Of a stretch of 64,000 nucleotides of DNA, positions 1 through 8,606 are shown in pieces. Within the stretch, counting starts at the first letter, position 1, and each line of letters opens with the position of its first letter. The translations under genes were made by a program, and so were the position numbers. The notes under the pieces are model-generated. The model did no database searches and was not told the origin of the DNA. It worked only from the letters and a program-made list of their open reading frames with translations. This DNA is from Ottelia alismoides. Its lineage: Eukaryota > Streptophyta > Magnoliopsida > Alismatales > Hydrocharitaceae. The stretch spans positions 124,001-188,000 of the forward strand of contig JAZKJV010011604.1 in NCBI GenBank assembly GCA_037367405.1, given 5' to 3'.

Positions 1-1172
1 AGCGAAGCGGAGGCGGCTCGTTTCTTCATCGAGCCGCAGGAGAGAGCGAGAGAGAGAGCTGAGTGGGTGAGGATAGTTTAGGGATATTCTATTTTATTGT
101 TGTAATAATACAGGGACTTGAACTCTTGTACTGCTTGGACACTTCTACCGTAGCGGGTCTGTTTCGCCGAGCACCGGTGTGCTCGGGGGACCCTTAGGAG
201 TTTTTCGCGGTTTTCACGGCTTTCTTCTACTTTTTTTTACTGCCTTTCCGATGTTTACGCGGTTTTTGCTCGAGCCCCTAGACTTAGGAATTTCTGGTGC
301 TTGTGCCGTAATTAGTAGGATCCACACACCTAATTGCTTGCCTGTTCCCATAGAACGTAATTGGACCTACTAATAATAAATAATAAAAATAACTTAGTCA
401 CTTTCCTGAGAGCCTACGCGTCGCGAGCCTGCCCCGTCAAGCGCTACTCCTGAACTCGACCTGTCGAGAAGAGGAGGGGTGGGTCTAGACCGGACTCTTT
501 GGATCGAGGGCGAGTGACTGAGTTAGACGGTTCTGCGCTAGAAATTGCTCATCTAGGACTCGGTTTTTCCCGCTTGCATCATTTAGGTAGTTTATTTCCT
601 GTCTTTAAATTCTGCGCGGATCATATTGCATGTGGAGTGCTGGAGTCAGGTACGCCTTCCTTACTTTGCATGCATCATTGATTTCATCGCGCATCGGCTT
701 TTTCGTCTTCTCCCCCCTGTTTTCGGACTTAATAATCAGGAGAACCGAAAAATTCGTTAGGCCTTTTGTTTGCTTTGAAAAATATTAAAAAGAAAAACAA
801 TAAAATCGGGACTGCTAATCATACTTGATCTTAAAAACCGCTCACCCTAAAAACTTTGTCTTGGGGAGAGCAACCCCCTCATTGTATTGTTTGGATGCGC
901 GAGAGAGTGACCCGCACCCTAGGTAGAGCCTCCCGGTGCTAGACCCGACTGATTACCGACTTTTCCGTGCGGGCCAGTCGGTTGGGATAGCATCGGATAT
1001 CCTAACAGGTCACGTAAGCGCTCTGATATTTTGTGTGTTCACCAAAATAAAATAGACAAGATAATTTGACCGAACTTTCACGGTCTTCAGCTCGCGTTGC
1101 ATTGGTGAACCGGGGGTTTGTTTTTGATCATAGTTGATTCCAGATCTCATCCGCACTACTCGCCAGATCAAG
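1..1172 (+). other. Athila-1 untranslated leader (partial)
   Basis: Non-coding leader between the primer site (off window) and gag. It holds a perfect 8 bp hairpin (GCGGCTCG 13-20 with CGAGCCGC 30-37), a GA-rich tract (40-60) also present in Athila-2 and -3, and a second perfect 8 bp hairpin with a four-base loop (CCGAGCAC 167-174 with GTGCTCGG 179-186). Several blocks recur at the same order in the leaders of Athila-2 (20896-22700) and Athila-3 (55307-56590). Short frames inside it (179-373, 499-681) show no family resemblance and are not called. Confidence 0.7.
860..884 (+). other. Conserved leader stem-loop, candidate packaging or dimerisation signal
   Basis: A TTGGGG arm and a CCCC arm close over a GAGCAA-like loop and are followed by CTCATTG. 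The same arrangement is at 21922-21943 in Athila-2 and 56295-56317 in Athila-3, at a similar place before the coding region. The stem is strong in Athila-1 and -3 and weaker in Athila-2. The packaging role is inference from position only. Confidence 0.5.
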
Positions 1173-2381
1173 ATGATGGGTAGACGGTCTCTTAGGCAGC
1201 CTCTGGCTGCACCGCTTTCGGGCACGTCAACCCGATCATCTAGGTTGGCCCGCGAGAGCCGAGACCAGCTCTCCGAGCCCGAGTACGATTCCGCCCTGTT
1301 CCCCCTCGACCCCCTTTCTTTCGGCACTGAGAGACATGAGCCCGAGGAGAGATTAGCAGATTTGACAGCACCTGAGTTGGGCTCATTTGATTTTGCAGAC
1401 GTCGCTATGGCAGCCAGATCAGACGATCACTCCAGAGGTCCACAGGGAGACCAGCATGTTGTTCTAGACCAGGGGGCGATCAACTCCACCCAGATCGCGT
1501 CACTCGAGACAGTACAGCAGCAGCTACGTGATCAGGGGGCATTCATGATAGAGATGAGGCGTGAGTTGGAGAGGCTCAGAGCAGAGCGAGGCCAGCAGAG
1601 CGAGCCTGAGGAGATCCTGAGCAAGCCTGAGGAGATGCCTGATGCAGAGGCCGCAGCCGCAGCAGCCGCAGCCGCAGCAGCAGCTGCCGCCGCCGCAGCG
1701 GCAGCAGCCGCGGCAGGAGGAGCACCACGACCGATGCGGGAGTTACACAACCCCGGATCTACTCTGATGCATCACTGGGTGGTAGTGCCAACGATCGTGG
1801 GGGACTTCAAGTTCCCCCCGAACACCTTGCAGTTGCTGCCCCGTTTCCACGGACTTGCTACTGAGGAGCCCCATCTCCACCTCCAGGAGTTTCTGATGAT
1901 CTGCAGCACTGTCCACGATCGCCACGTGGATCAGGATACGATCCGGATGATAGCCTTCCCTTTTTCACTGGTAGATAGAGCAGCCACCTGGCTGAAGCAT
2001 CTAGGGAAGTTTGTCTACACCTGGGAGCAGCTCCGCACCGAGTACTTGAAAAAGTACTATCCACTCGGGCGGACGAACGCAGCGAGGGCCCTGATCAGCA
2101 ACTTCTCCATGTTCCCCAACGAGCAGTTCCACGAGGCTTGGGAGAGGTTTCGAGAGCTCCTTGACAGATGCCCGCACCACGACATATCCAAGCCGAACCT
2201 AGTTCAGAGCTTTTTCAGCGGGTTGACGCCAGAGCTTCAGGGTCTGGTGAATGCTTCTTGCGGCGGGTCCTACTTTGCCAAGGACCACGATCAGGTCTGG
2301 GCCATCTACGAGGAGATGTCCGAGAACTACATGGTGATGTCTCAGACCAGATTGTATACTCAGAGACCCCAGCCTCAGTAG
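1173..2381 (+). CDS. gag: Athila-1 Gag (capsid-type polyprotein)
   Basis: Structural Gag of the retrotransposon, expected to form the cytoplasmic virus-like particle. The frame is open upstream to 1134 without an ATG; the first ATG is at 1173, giving 402 codons. Residues 160-181 are a run of 22 alanines from mixed GCN codons. The conserved capsid part follows (about residues 195-375), with the plant retrotransposon Gag signatures FHGL, HLHLQEF and IAFPFSLVDRAATWLKHL, then HEAWERFRELLDRCPHH. No CCHC zinc knuckle is visible. The frame ends at an amber codon (2379-2381) preceded by CAG, and downstream sequence stays open in the same frame, so this may be a Gln codon mutated in a longer Gag-Pol or, less likely, a read-through stop. 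Confidence 0.85.
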   Translation: MMGRRSLRQPLAAPLSGTSTRSSRLARESRDQLSEPEYDSALFPLDPLSFGTERHEPEERLADLTAPELGSFDFADVAMAARSDDHSRGPQGDQHVVLDQGAINSTQIASLETVQQQLRDQGAFMIEMRRELERLRAERGQQSEPEEILSKPEEMPDAEAAAAAAAAAAAAAAAAAAAAAAGGAPRPMRELHNPGSTLMHHWVVVPTIVGDFKFPPNTLQLLPRFHGLATEEPHLHLQEFLMICSTVHDRHVDQDTIRMIAFPFSLVDRAATWLKHLGKFVYTWEQLRTEYLKKYYPLGRTNAARALISNFSMFPNEQFHEAWERFRELLDRCPHHDISKPNLVQSFFSGLTPELQGLVNASCGGSYFAKDHDQVWAIYEEMSENYMVMSQTRLYTQRPQPQ

Positions 2382-5300
2382 CCAGGACCCGTGCAGTACC
2401 AGCGGATAGCACGGGTAGATGCAGGTCCATCCAGTTCGTCCGCAGTCACAGTAACACAGGCAGAGTCATCCGCTGCGGACATGGGTATCATCAGCGAGAA
2501 GTTGGACCGCATGGAGCTGATAGAGAAGAAGCAGTGCCAGAGCATCACTCAGATGGAACAGATGGCACAGGTTCTGAGCGACATGAAGACCCAGCTCATG
2601 TGTCTCCAGGAGACACAGACGGCTTCACAGCCCCGTCTTCTGTCGCGAGGCGATACCGGCGGCAGCAGCAGCTCGTCCCAGCGCTCCAGCTCTTCACAGC
2701 AGCCTAGACAGGTTCACCTTGTACAGGCGGAGCCGTACCAGCAGCCGCAGTCTACCTACCAGTCCACACCATCTCCAGACATGCAGATGGTGGTCTACCA
2801 CCCGGATCAGCCTCTGGCAGTACTGCCACCAGACCCCTTCGATGCAGAGCCGTTGATGGATGTCAACGGGATTTGGTATGACCGCCCCCAGCCTGGGATC
2901 CGACGAGACCATCCCGGATTCAGGTGGGGGAGTGGTGGTGCCCAGCCCCAGCAGCAGCCGTCAGGACAGGGAGGGCAGTACTCCCAGCAGAGAGACCAGC
3001 ACCAGTCGCAGCCGCAGCACCCAGCACACCAGCAGCACCAGCCATCATCCTACGGTCCTCGTCCCTATCAGCAGCAGGGACAGTCTTGGAGACGTGAGCA
3101 GCAGGCTCACCAGGGATACCAGCAGCACCCTCCATCTTACCCCTCTTACCCACCACAACAGTTCCAGCAGCCTCACCCACAGAGAGGCCATCCGTCGGGC
3201 TCCCACGAGAGCCCCGCCTTGGATGACATCGCCCGCCTCCTCACGGACCAGCAGGCTACATTCAGACGGGAGATGGACGAGTTCCGCCAGGAGATGCGGG
3301 ACCTGGTGAGAGGGAAGGCTGCCATACCAGCCCAGATCGAGCCGAATCCGAACAACCTTAAGAGGAAATCTGAGCAGGTAGTACATCCTGAGTTAGCCAC
3401 TCCTAGTGACCCATTTGATGATACATCTTCGGATCTATTTGATGCTGATTTTGTCACACTTAGGAGCGGTAGGACCCCAGCAGGCGGCGGCGCCTCATCT
3501 GAGCTTCACCACGAGGACACTCCAGAGGCGCCACATGAGGAGGAGGAGAGCGGTACTGAGGCCGCTCCAGACAATGATGGTGGTACTGAGGCCACCAAGG
3601 ATGCTGATTCCACCGGCGGTACTGAGGCCGCCGCTTCACTCGTTCGAGGAGGTGGTACTGATGCCACCCATTCAGCCGAGCCAGCCAGCGGTACTGATGC
3701 CGCACGACGTCTACCAGCAGCAGCAGCAGCAGAGCCAGCCCGTGGTGGTACTGAGGCCACCGGTGTGTGTACAGAGAGAGATGTTGTTTTTCCTCGCACT
3801 CATGTATCTCGGAACTCTGCTATGAATAAAGGAAAAGGTTTACTTTCTTCTGGTCCCACTGTGGTGCATGATGTATGTGTGGATCCGGTCCTTGAACTGC
3901 TTAGACCTTTTCCTAGTCCTTCATCTGAGAAGGACCCAGTGATCCCCTTCCCTAGAGCCCTTCAGATGGGGAAGGGGAAGAAAAAAGAAAATCCCAAAAA
4001 GAGAGAGCTTGAGGAGTTCAGCCAGAGCATGATTGATCGATTTCACATCCAGCTGACCCTCCAGGAGGCTTTGCAGCACATCCCCCTTCTCCAGCGTTCT
4101 TTGAGAGAGAGGACTACAGTCAGGAGGAGGAGGAGGAACCACACTTCGGAGATACATGTGCTGACGAAAGCCACGTGCTTCGCGATCCAGAACCGACTGC
4201 CAGCCAAGAGGCCAGATTCAGGGGCCCCATATGTCAGATGCCAGATTAGTGAGCAGAGGTTCGACCGTACTCTTTTAGATAGCGGATCGTCGATCAACCT
4301 TCTTCCGACAGCCCTTCTCGACCGTTTCAAGTTGGGCACTCTTCGACAGAGCAGGACAGTCCTTCAGTTCGCTGATCGATCTGTCAAGAGGCCGAAGGGG
4401 TTATTACGAGACGTTATCGTCACTATTCAGGGCCTGAAATTCCCCGTGGACTTCGTAGTGTTGGACATGGAGATCCCTGAGTCAGTGGCCGATACCCCCA
4501 TCATCCTTGGTCGTCCGTTCTTGGCCACAGCCAAGGCGGTGACTGATCATGATAGCGGGAAGGTGTACTTTCGCGTCGAGGGCGAGAGTATACAAATAGA
4601 GACGGTCGAGGACTACAGAGCTAGAGAGAGAACCCACTCAGATGCGAGTACAGATTCAGAGCAGCTGACAGACAAAGAGCCAGACATCCACCAGAACTGT
4701 GATTTTGTGATCACAGACGATGAGGCAGCTTGGGCAGATCCTGCAGCACAGACCATCCTCTCATATTCAGATACAGCTGATGCCGAGATGATAGCAGAGG
4801 AGAGTCTGGAGAGCACAGCCCTGGTTCAGGATACCATGAAGGCAGCAGAGTCGGTCCTTGATCGCGACACGATGTTCAGTGATGGTGGTGCTGAGGACAC
4901 CTTGTTTTCCGGTGGTACTGATGCCACCGCGCTTGATGCAGATCCCTCGGATTCAGAGTCTGATTGGGTCGATTGCTATGATCAGATGCCAGACATGAGT
5001 CCATTTGAGCCTACAGATGAGGAGGAGGTAGATGCAGAGCTGAGCAGAGACAGTGCAGTTGAGCAGCCTTCTCCCGATCCAGTTTGCGAGAGTACGCTTT
5101 CACTTTCCCAGGCAGATTTGGCAGACTTAGCAGCTTTCACTCAGTTTCTTCCGCAGCCAGATTTGCCAGCACCCAGCATTCCAGAGCGAAAGCCGCTCCC
5201 TACTTCGCTGAAGTATCGATTCCTTGCGGGCGATCTAGAGATGTACCCAGTCATCATCTCCGCCGAGTTGACTGGAGAGCAGGAATCCCGTTTGATGGGG

Positions 5301-5429
5301 GTTCTTGAAAAGAACCGCAAGGCGATCGGATGGAGCGTAGCGGATCTCCATGGGATTAGTCCAGCTGTGTGCTCCCACCATATCTATCTTGAGGAGGGGG
5401 CGAAGCCGTCGCGTGAGTTCCAGCGGTGA
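2382..5429 (+). CDS. pol: Athila-1 Gag-Pol middle part: Gln-rich linker, aspartic protease, start of reverse transcriptase
   Basis: Open from 2382 in the same frame as gag up to a TGA at 5427-5429. Order seen: a coiled-coil-like start (about 2480-2620), a Gln/Pro-rich stretch (2700-3200), a stretch with repeated GGTEA or GGTDA motifs (3540-3770, echoed at 4890-4930), a Lys-rich patch, then a retroviral-type aspartic protease. Its active site is DSGSS at 4276-4290, followed by the hydrophobic flap region and IILGRPFLATAKA near 4500-4540. An acidic linker follows, and from about 5185 the N-terminal RT connector (LKYRFLAGD to DLHGIS). The closing TGA lies where RT homology continues in frame, and fits a CGA codon changed at a CpG. 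Confidence 0.85.
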   Translation, partial: PGPVQYQRIARVDAGPSSSSAVTVTQAESSAADMGIISEKLDRMELIEKKQCQSITQMEQMAQVLSDMKTQLMCLQETQTASQPRLLSRGDTGGSSSSSQRSSSSQQPRQVHLVQAEPYQQPQSTYQSTPSPDMQMVVYHPDQPLAVLPPDPFDAEPLMDVNGIWYDRPQPGIRRDHPGFRWGSGGAQPQQQPSGQGGQYSQQRDQHQSQPQHPAHQQHQPSSYGPRPYQQQGQSWRREQQAHQGYQQHPPSYPSYPPQQFQQPHPQRGHPSGSHESPALDDIARLLTDQQATFRREMDEFRQEMRDLVRGKAAIPAQIEPNPNNLKRKSEQVVHPELATPSDPFDDTSSDLFDADFVTLRSGRTPAGGGASSELHHEDTPEAPHEEEESGTEAAPDNDGGTEATKDADSTGGTEAAASLVRGGGTDATHSAEPASGTDAARRLPAAAAAEPARGGTEATGVCTERDVVFPRTHVSRNSAMNKGKGLLSSGPTVVHDVCVDPVLELLRPFPSPSSEKDPVIPFPRALQMGKGKKKENPKKRELEEFSQSMIDRFHIQLTLQEALQHIPLLQRSLRERTTVRRRRRNHTSEIHVLTKATCFAIQNRLPAKRPDSGAPYVRCQISEQRFDRTLLDSGSSINLLPTALLDRFKLGTLRQSRTVLQFADRSVKRPKGLLRDVIVTIQGLKFPVDFVVLDMEIPESVADTPIILGRPFLATAKAVTDHDSGKVYFRVEGESIQIETVEDYRARERTHSDASTDSEQLTDKEPDIHQNCDFVITDDEAAWADPAAQTILSYSDTADAEMIAEESLESTALVQDTMKAAESVLDRDTMFSDGGAEDTLFSGGTDATALDADPSDSESDWVDCYDQMPDMSPFEPTDEEEVDAELSRDSAVEQPSPDPVCESTLSLSQADLADLAAFTQFLPQPDLPAPSIPERKPLPTSLKYRFLAGDLEMYPVIISAELTGEQESRLMGVLEKNRKAIGWSVADLHGISPAVCSHHIYLEEGAKPSREFQR

Positions 5430-6302
5430 CTGAACCCCAACCTGAGAGAGGTCGTGATGAAGGAAATATCCAAATGGTGGAGCGCAGATTTTATTTATCC
5501 CATTTCCAACTCCAAGTGGGTCAGCCCCTTGCATGTGGTCCCCAAGAAGACGGGCATCACGACTGTGATCAGTGAGTCGGGAGAGGAGATCGCTACACGA
5601 GTACCCACCTCTTGGAGGGTTTGCGTTGACTACAGGAGACTCAACCAAGCCACCAAGAAGGACCATTTCCCCCTGCCTTTTATTGACCAAATCATTGAGA
5701 GACTGGCAGGGAAGAGCCATTATTGTTTTCTGGATGGGTACTCGGGCTACAACCAAGTGGCCATCGCTCCTGAGGATCAGGAGAAGACCACCTTTACCTG
5801 TCCCTTCGGCACATATGCTTTTCGACGCATGCCATTTGGGCTATGCAATGCCCCTGCGACTTTTCAGAGGTACATGCTGTCGATCTTCTCGGACATGGTA
5901 GGGGAGTGCTTAGAGGTCTTCATGGACGATTTCTCGGTCTACGGCGACGGATTCGATTCTTGTCTTGACTGCCTAGACCGGGTACTCCAGCGATGTATCG
6001 AGTTTCATTTGGTTCTGTCATGGGAGAAGAGTCACTTTATGGTGACTCAAGGGACGGTGCTTGGCCACATCATCTCCAACAGGGGCATGGAGGTTGATCC
6101 GGCCAAGGTTGATGTCATTAGAAAACTCACACCGCCGTCCAATTTGAGGCAGCTACGGTCATTCCTGGGGCACGTTGGATTTTATAGGAGATTTATTCAG
6201 GATTTTAGCAAGATTGCCCGACCGTTGACTGACCTCTTGACGAAAGACACCGAGTTCCTTGTCGATGACAAGTGTCTCTCGTCCTTTGCGACTCTCCAGT
6301 AG
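5430..6302 (+). pseudogene. pol: Athila-1 reverse transcriptase
   Basis: RNA-dependent DNA polymerase core, in the same frame as the preceding part and separated from it only by the TGA at 5427-5429. Seen: VCVDYRRLNQAT near 5617, FLDGYSGYNQVAI near 5728, FRRMPFGLCNAPATFQRYM near 5820, the catalytic FMDDFSVYG (Met-Asp-Asp at 5922-5930), VLGHIISNRGMEVDP near 6058 and the thumb motif RSFLGHVGFYRRFI near 6155. Catalytic aspartates are present. The frame stops at TAG 6300-6302, again next to a CAG and inside continuing homology, so the unit is broken at both ends by single nonsense changes. Called a pseudogene because the polyprotein cannot be made through these stops without suppression. Confidence 0.88.
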
Positions 6303-7386
6303 CATGTTATTGAGGCTCCAGTTCTCCAGCCGCCTGATTGGTCTCTCCCATTCGAGATCATGACGGATGCCTCCGATTTTGCCGTGGGGGCAGTGCTGGG
6401 ACAGAGGAGGGATGGAGTGCCATTTGCCATACACTCGCTAGCTGCACATTGGATTCCGCCCAGCGGAATTATACGGTCACAGAGAAGGAGATGCTAGCCG
6501 TAGTGTTTGCCCTAGATAAGTTCAGATCGTATATCATTGGATCTAGAGTGACTTTGTTTACAGATCACACCGCCATCAGGTACCTCATGGCAAAGAAGGA
6601 TGCCAAGGCCAGACTGACGAGATGGATCCTTCTACTCCAGGAGTTCGACATTGAGATCAAGGATAAGCCTGGAGTCAAGAATGTGGTGGCGGATCATCTT
6701 TCCCGACTAGAGCAGCCTGAGGATTCTGAGCAGATAGATCCTATTCGAGATACCTTCCCAGATGAGGCGATCCTTGCTATCGCCTCACTCCCGTGGTATG
6801 CCGATATTGTGAACTTTCTCGTTGCAGGGAAAGTCCCACAAGATTGGCCCAGGCAGAGGCTTGAGACCTTCCTTGCGAGGGCCAAGTCCTACCACTGGGA
6901 GGATCCCATCCTTTACCACGAAGGAGGGGATAGCGTCTGGCGTCGGTGTATTCCTCAGGAGGAACACCATAGCGTCCTCACTTACTGCCACAAGCTTGAG
7001 GCAGGAGGACATCATTCTGGGAGGAGAACGGCACAGAAAGTGCTCCAATCCGGCTTGTGGTGGCCTACCCTCTTCAAGGACTCTGATGAGTTCGTGAAGA
7101 GGTGTACTGACTGTCAGAGGATGGGCACTTGTGGACAGCGTGATATGATGCCGATGCAGCCCATTCACTTCTGTGAGGTCTTTGACGCATGGGGCATCGA
7201 TTTCATGGGTCCATTCCCTAAGAGTCAGGGATTTGAGTACATTCTGTTGGCCGTTGATTATGTGAGTCGTTGGGTGGAGGCTATCCCCGCCCGAGCCGCT
7301 GATGCGAGGACAGTTTGCAGATTTTTGAGGAAACATATCATCACGCGGTTCGGGGTTCCACGAGTTCTTATTTCTGATGGGGGGCT
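6303..7386 (+). pseudogene. pol: Athila-1 RNase H and integrase N-terminal plus core domain
   Basis: RNase H begins in the RT frame ([16 protein letters not shown] near 6355). A one-base loss near 6433-6437 moves the reading into another frame, where [20 protein letters not shown] and [11 protein letters not shown] carry the remaining catalytic acidic residues. Integrase follows without a break: an HHCC zinc-binding segment (HHSGRRT near 7010 to CTDCQRMG near 7105), then the core with GIDFMGPF near 7195 (first catalytic Asp) and LISDGG near 7370 (second Asp). A second one-base loss lies in the G run at 7379-7384, after which homology continues in the next frame. The two domains reverse-transcribe and integrate the element in the family; this copy is frameshifted. 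Confidence 0.87.
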
Positions 7387-8073
7387 CATTTCATCAACGA
7401 CCAGGTGAAGGCCCTTGCTAGCGAGTTCAGTATAGATCATCGTGTTGCCACACCTTACCATCCTCAGACGAATGGTCTAGCTGAGGTGTCGAATAGGGAG
7501 ATCAAGACTATTTTGCAGAAAGTCGTCCGCCCTGACCGAAAGAACTGGTCACAGCTTTTGGACTCGGTCTTGTGGGCATATAGGACGTCTTTCAAGACTC
7601 CATTGGGTACATCTCCCTTTCGCCTCGTTTATGGCAAGCCGTGCCATTTACCTGTTGAGCTGAGGCACAAGTCACTTTGGGCAGTTACAGATCTTCTTAT
7701 GGATCCAAATGGTATAGGAGACCAGAGGAGGGCAGAGTTAGCTGCCCTGGAGGAGCTTAGAGATGCAGCTTTCTCAAGCAGCCTACATTATAAGGAGAAA
7801 GTTAAGGAGTGGCATGATTCTCATATCAGCCACAAGCATTTTGAGATTGGACAGAGAGTATGGCTGTTTGATGCGAGGCTACGGTTATTTCCAGGGAAGC
7901 TACAGAGCAAATGGAAGGGACCTTTTCTCGTCAGAAAGGTGCACGACAATGGTAGTATTGATACATCCGAGTTGTCTTCTGAGAGCACCTTTCGAGTAAA
8001 CGGCCAGCGGCTCAAGCCATTTCTAGATCATGAGCCGCGGGATGTTATTGTTGCCCCTATTCATTTTGCGTGA
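7387..8073 (+). pseudogene. pol: Athila-1 integrase, end of catalytic core and C-terminal domain
   Basis: Continues integrase after the frameshift in the G run just upstream. Seen: HRVATPYHPQTNGLAE near 7438 and SNREIKT near 7489, holding the catalytic Glu of the D,D-35-E triad; LLDSVLWAYRTSFKTPLGTS near 7553; YGKPCHLPVEL near 7630; and the C-terminal DNA-binding region with VWLFDARLRLFPGKL and KWKGPFLV near 7860-7935. The end is a TGA at 8071-8073. No chromodomain is seen, which fits the Athila lineage. The segment is intact apart from its lost connection to the upstream core. Confidence 0.88.
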
Positions 8074-8205
8074 GATGTGGTCTCTTGACCCACATCTTTT
8101 GCATCTCACGCCTGATTTTCACTGTTCCTCCGCCTGTATAGATCCAGTTGTCCATATCATTCTATTCTTTAGTCCCACATCCCTTTTCTCATCTTATGAT
8201 TATGT

Positions 8206-8606
8206 TATACTTAGGGTGTACTTTACCCTAAGTATAGGGGGGATGTCGGACCTGCGAGTATTCTTTTCATTCGGTTTGCTCCTGTTTTGCTGCCTATACT
8301 TAGGGATATTTTACCCTAAGTATAGGGGGGGGCAGACTCTGTATCTTCTTCACTCGGATTTCCCTTCATGTACAGCTTGCTATACTTAGGATTAGTTAAT
8401 CCTAAGTATAGGGGGAAACCACCGAGTTCCTCTCCTTCTATTCATTTATTCGTTCCTGTACTTAGCCATTCCTTTTCACTCCCCTTTTACTAAGCACGAG
8501 TTATGTCTTCTTCATCGCTCTTGATCACTCTGAGGACATCGTTCGAGCTAAGTATAGGGGGGGTGTGTATATATTTCATATATACTTTAGCCATAACTCG
8601 TACTTT
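8206..8606 (+). repeat. Array of polypurine-tract-like hairpins downstream of integrase (Athila-1)
   Basis: Three perfect hairpins follow each other: arms 8206-8217 with 8225-8236 (12 bp), 8294-8305 with 8314-8325 (12 bp), and 8380-8394 with 8397-8411 (15 bp). Each 3' arm ends in AAGTATA and runs straight into five to eight G. A fourth unit (8549-8563) has only the 3' arm and G run, followed by a GTATATA/TATATAC hairpin. An outer inverted repeat ACGAGTTATG (8496-8505) with CATAACTCGT (8592-8601) brackets it. The unit copies the real polypurine tract at 10137-10149. The same array is found in Athila-2 and Athila-3. Confidence 0.9.

Noticed and set aside
2382..5429. A CCHC zinc knuckle expected at the end of Gag
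   Set aside because: Looked for in Athila-1 and Athila-2 across the Gag end and Gln-rich linker; no CX2CX4HX4C pattern was found.
6785..7336. Long minus-strand frame opposite integrase (also 5235-5756 and 3045-3386)
   Set aside because: Shadows of the plus-strand polyprotein, which carries clear catalytic motifs.
8030..8389. A frame of 119 codons after integrase as a possible envelope-like gene
   Set aside because: It overlaps the integrase end and the hairpin array and is hydrophobic only because of T-rich sequence; no counterpart in Athila-2 or -3.
8206..8412. Hairpins with G runs as bacterial-type terminators, or a CRISPR array
   Set aside because: The context is a plant retrotransposon. 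Units are irregularly spaced, their arms vary with compensation, and the run is G rather than U.
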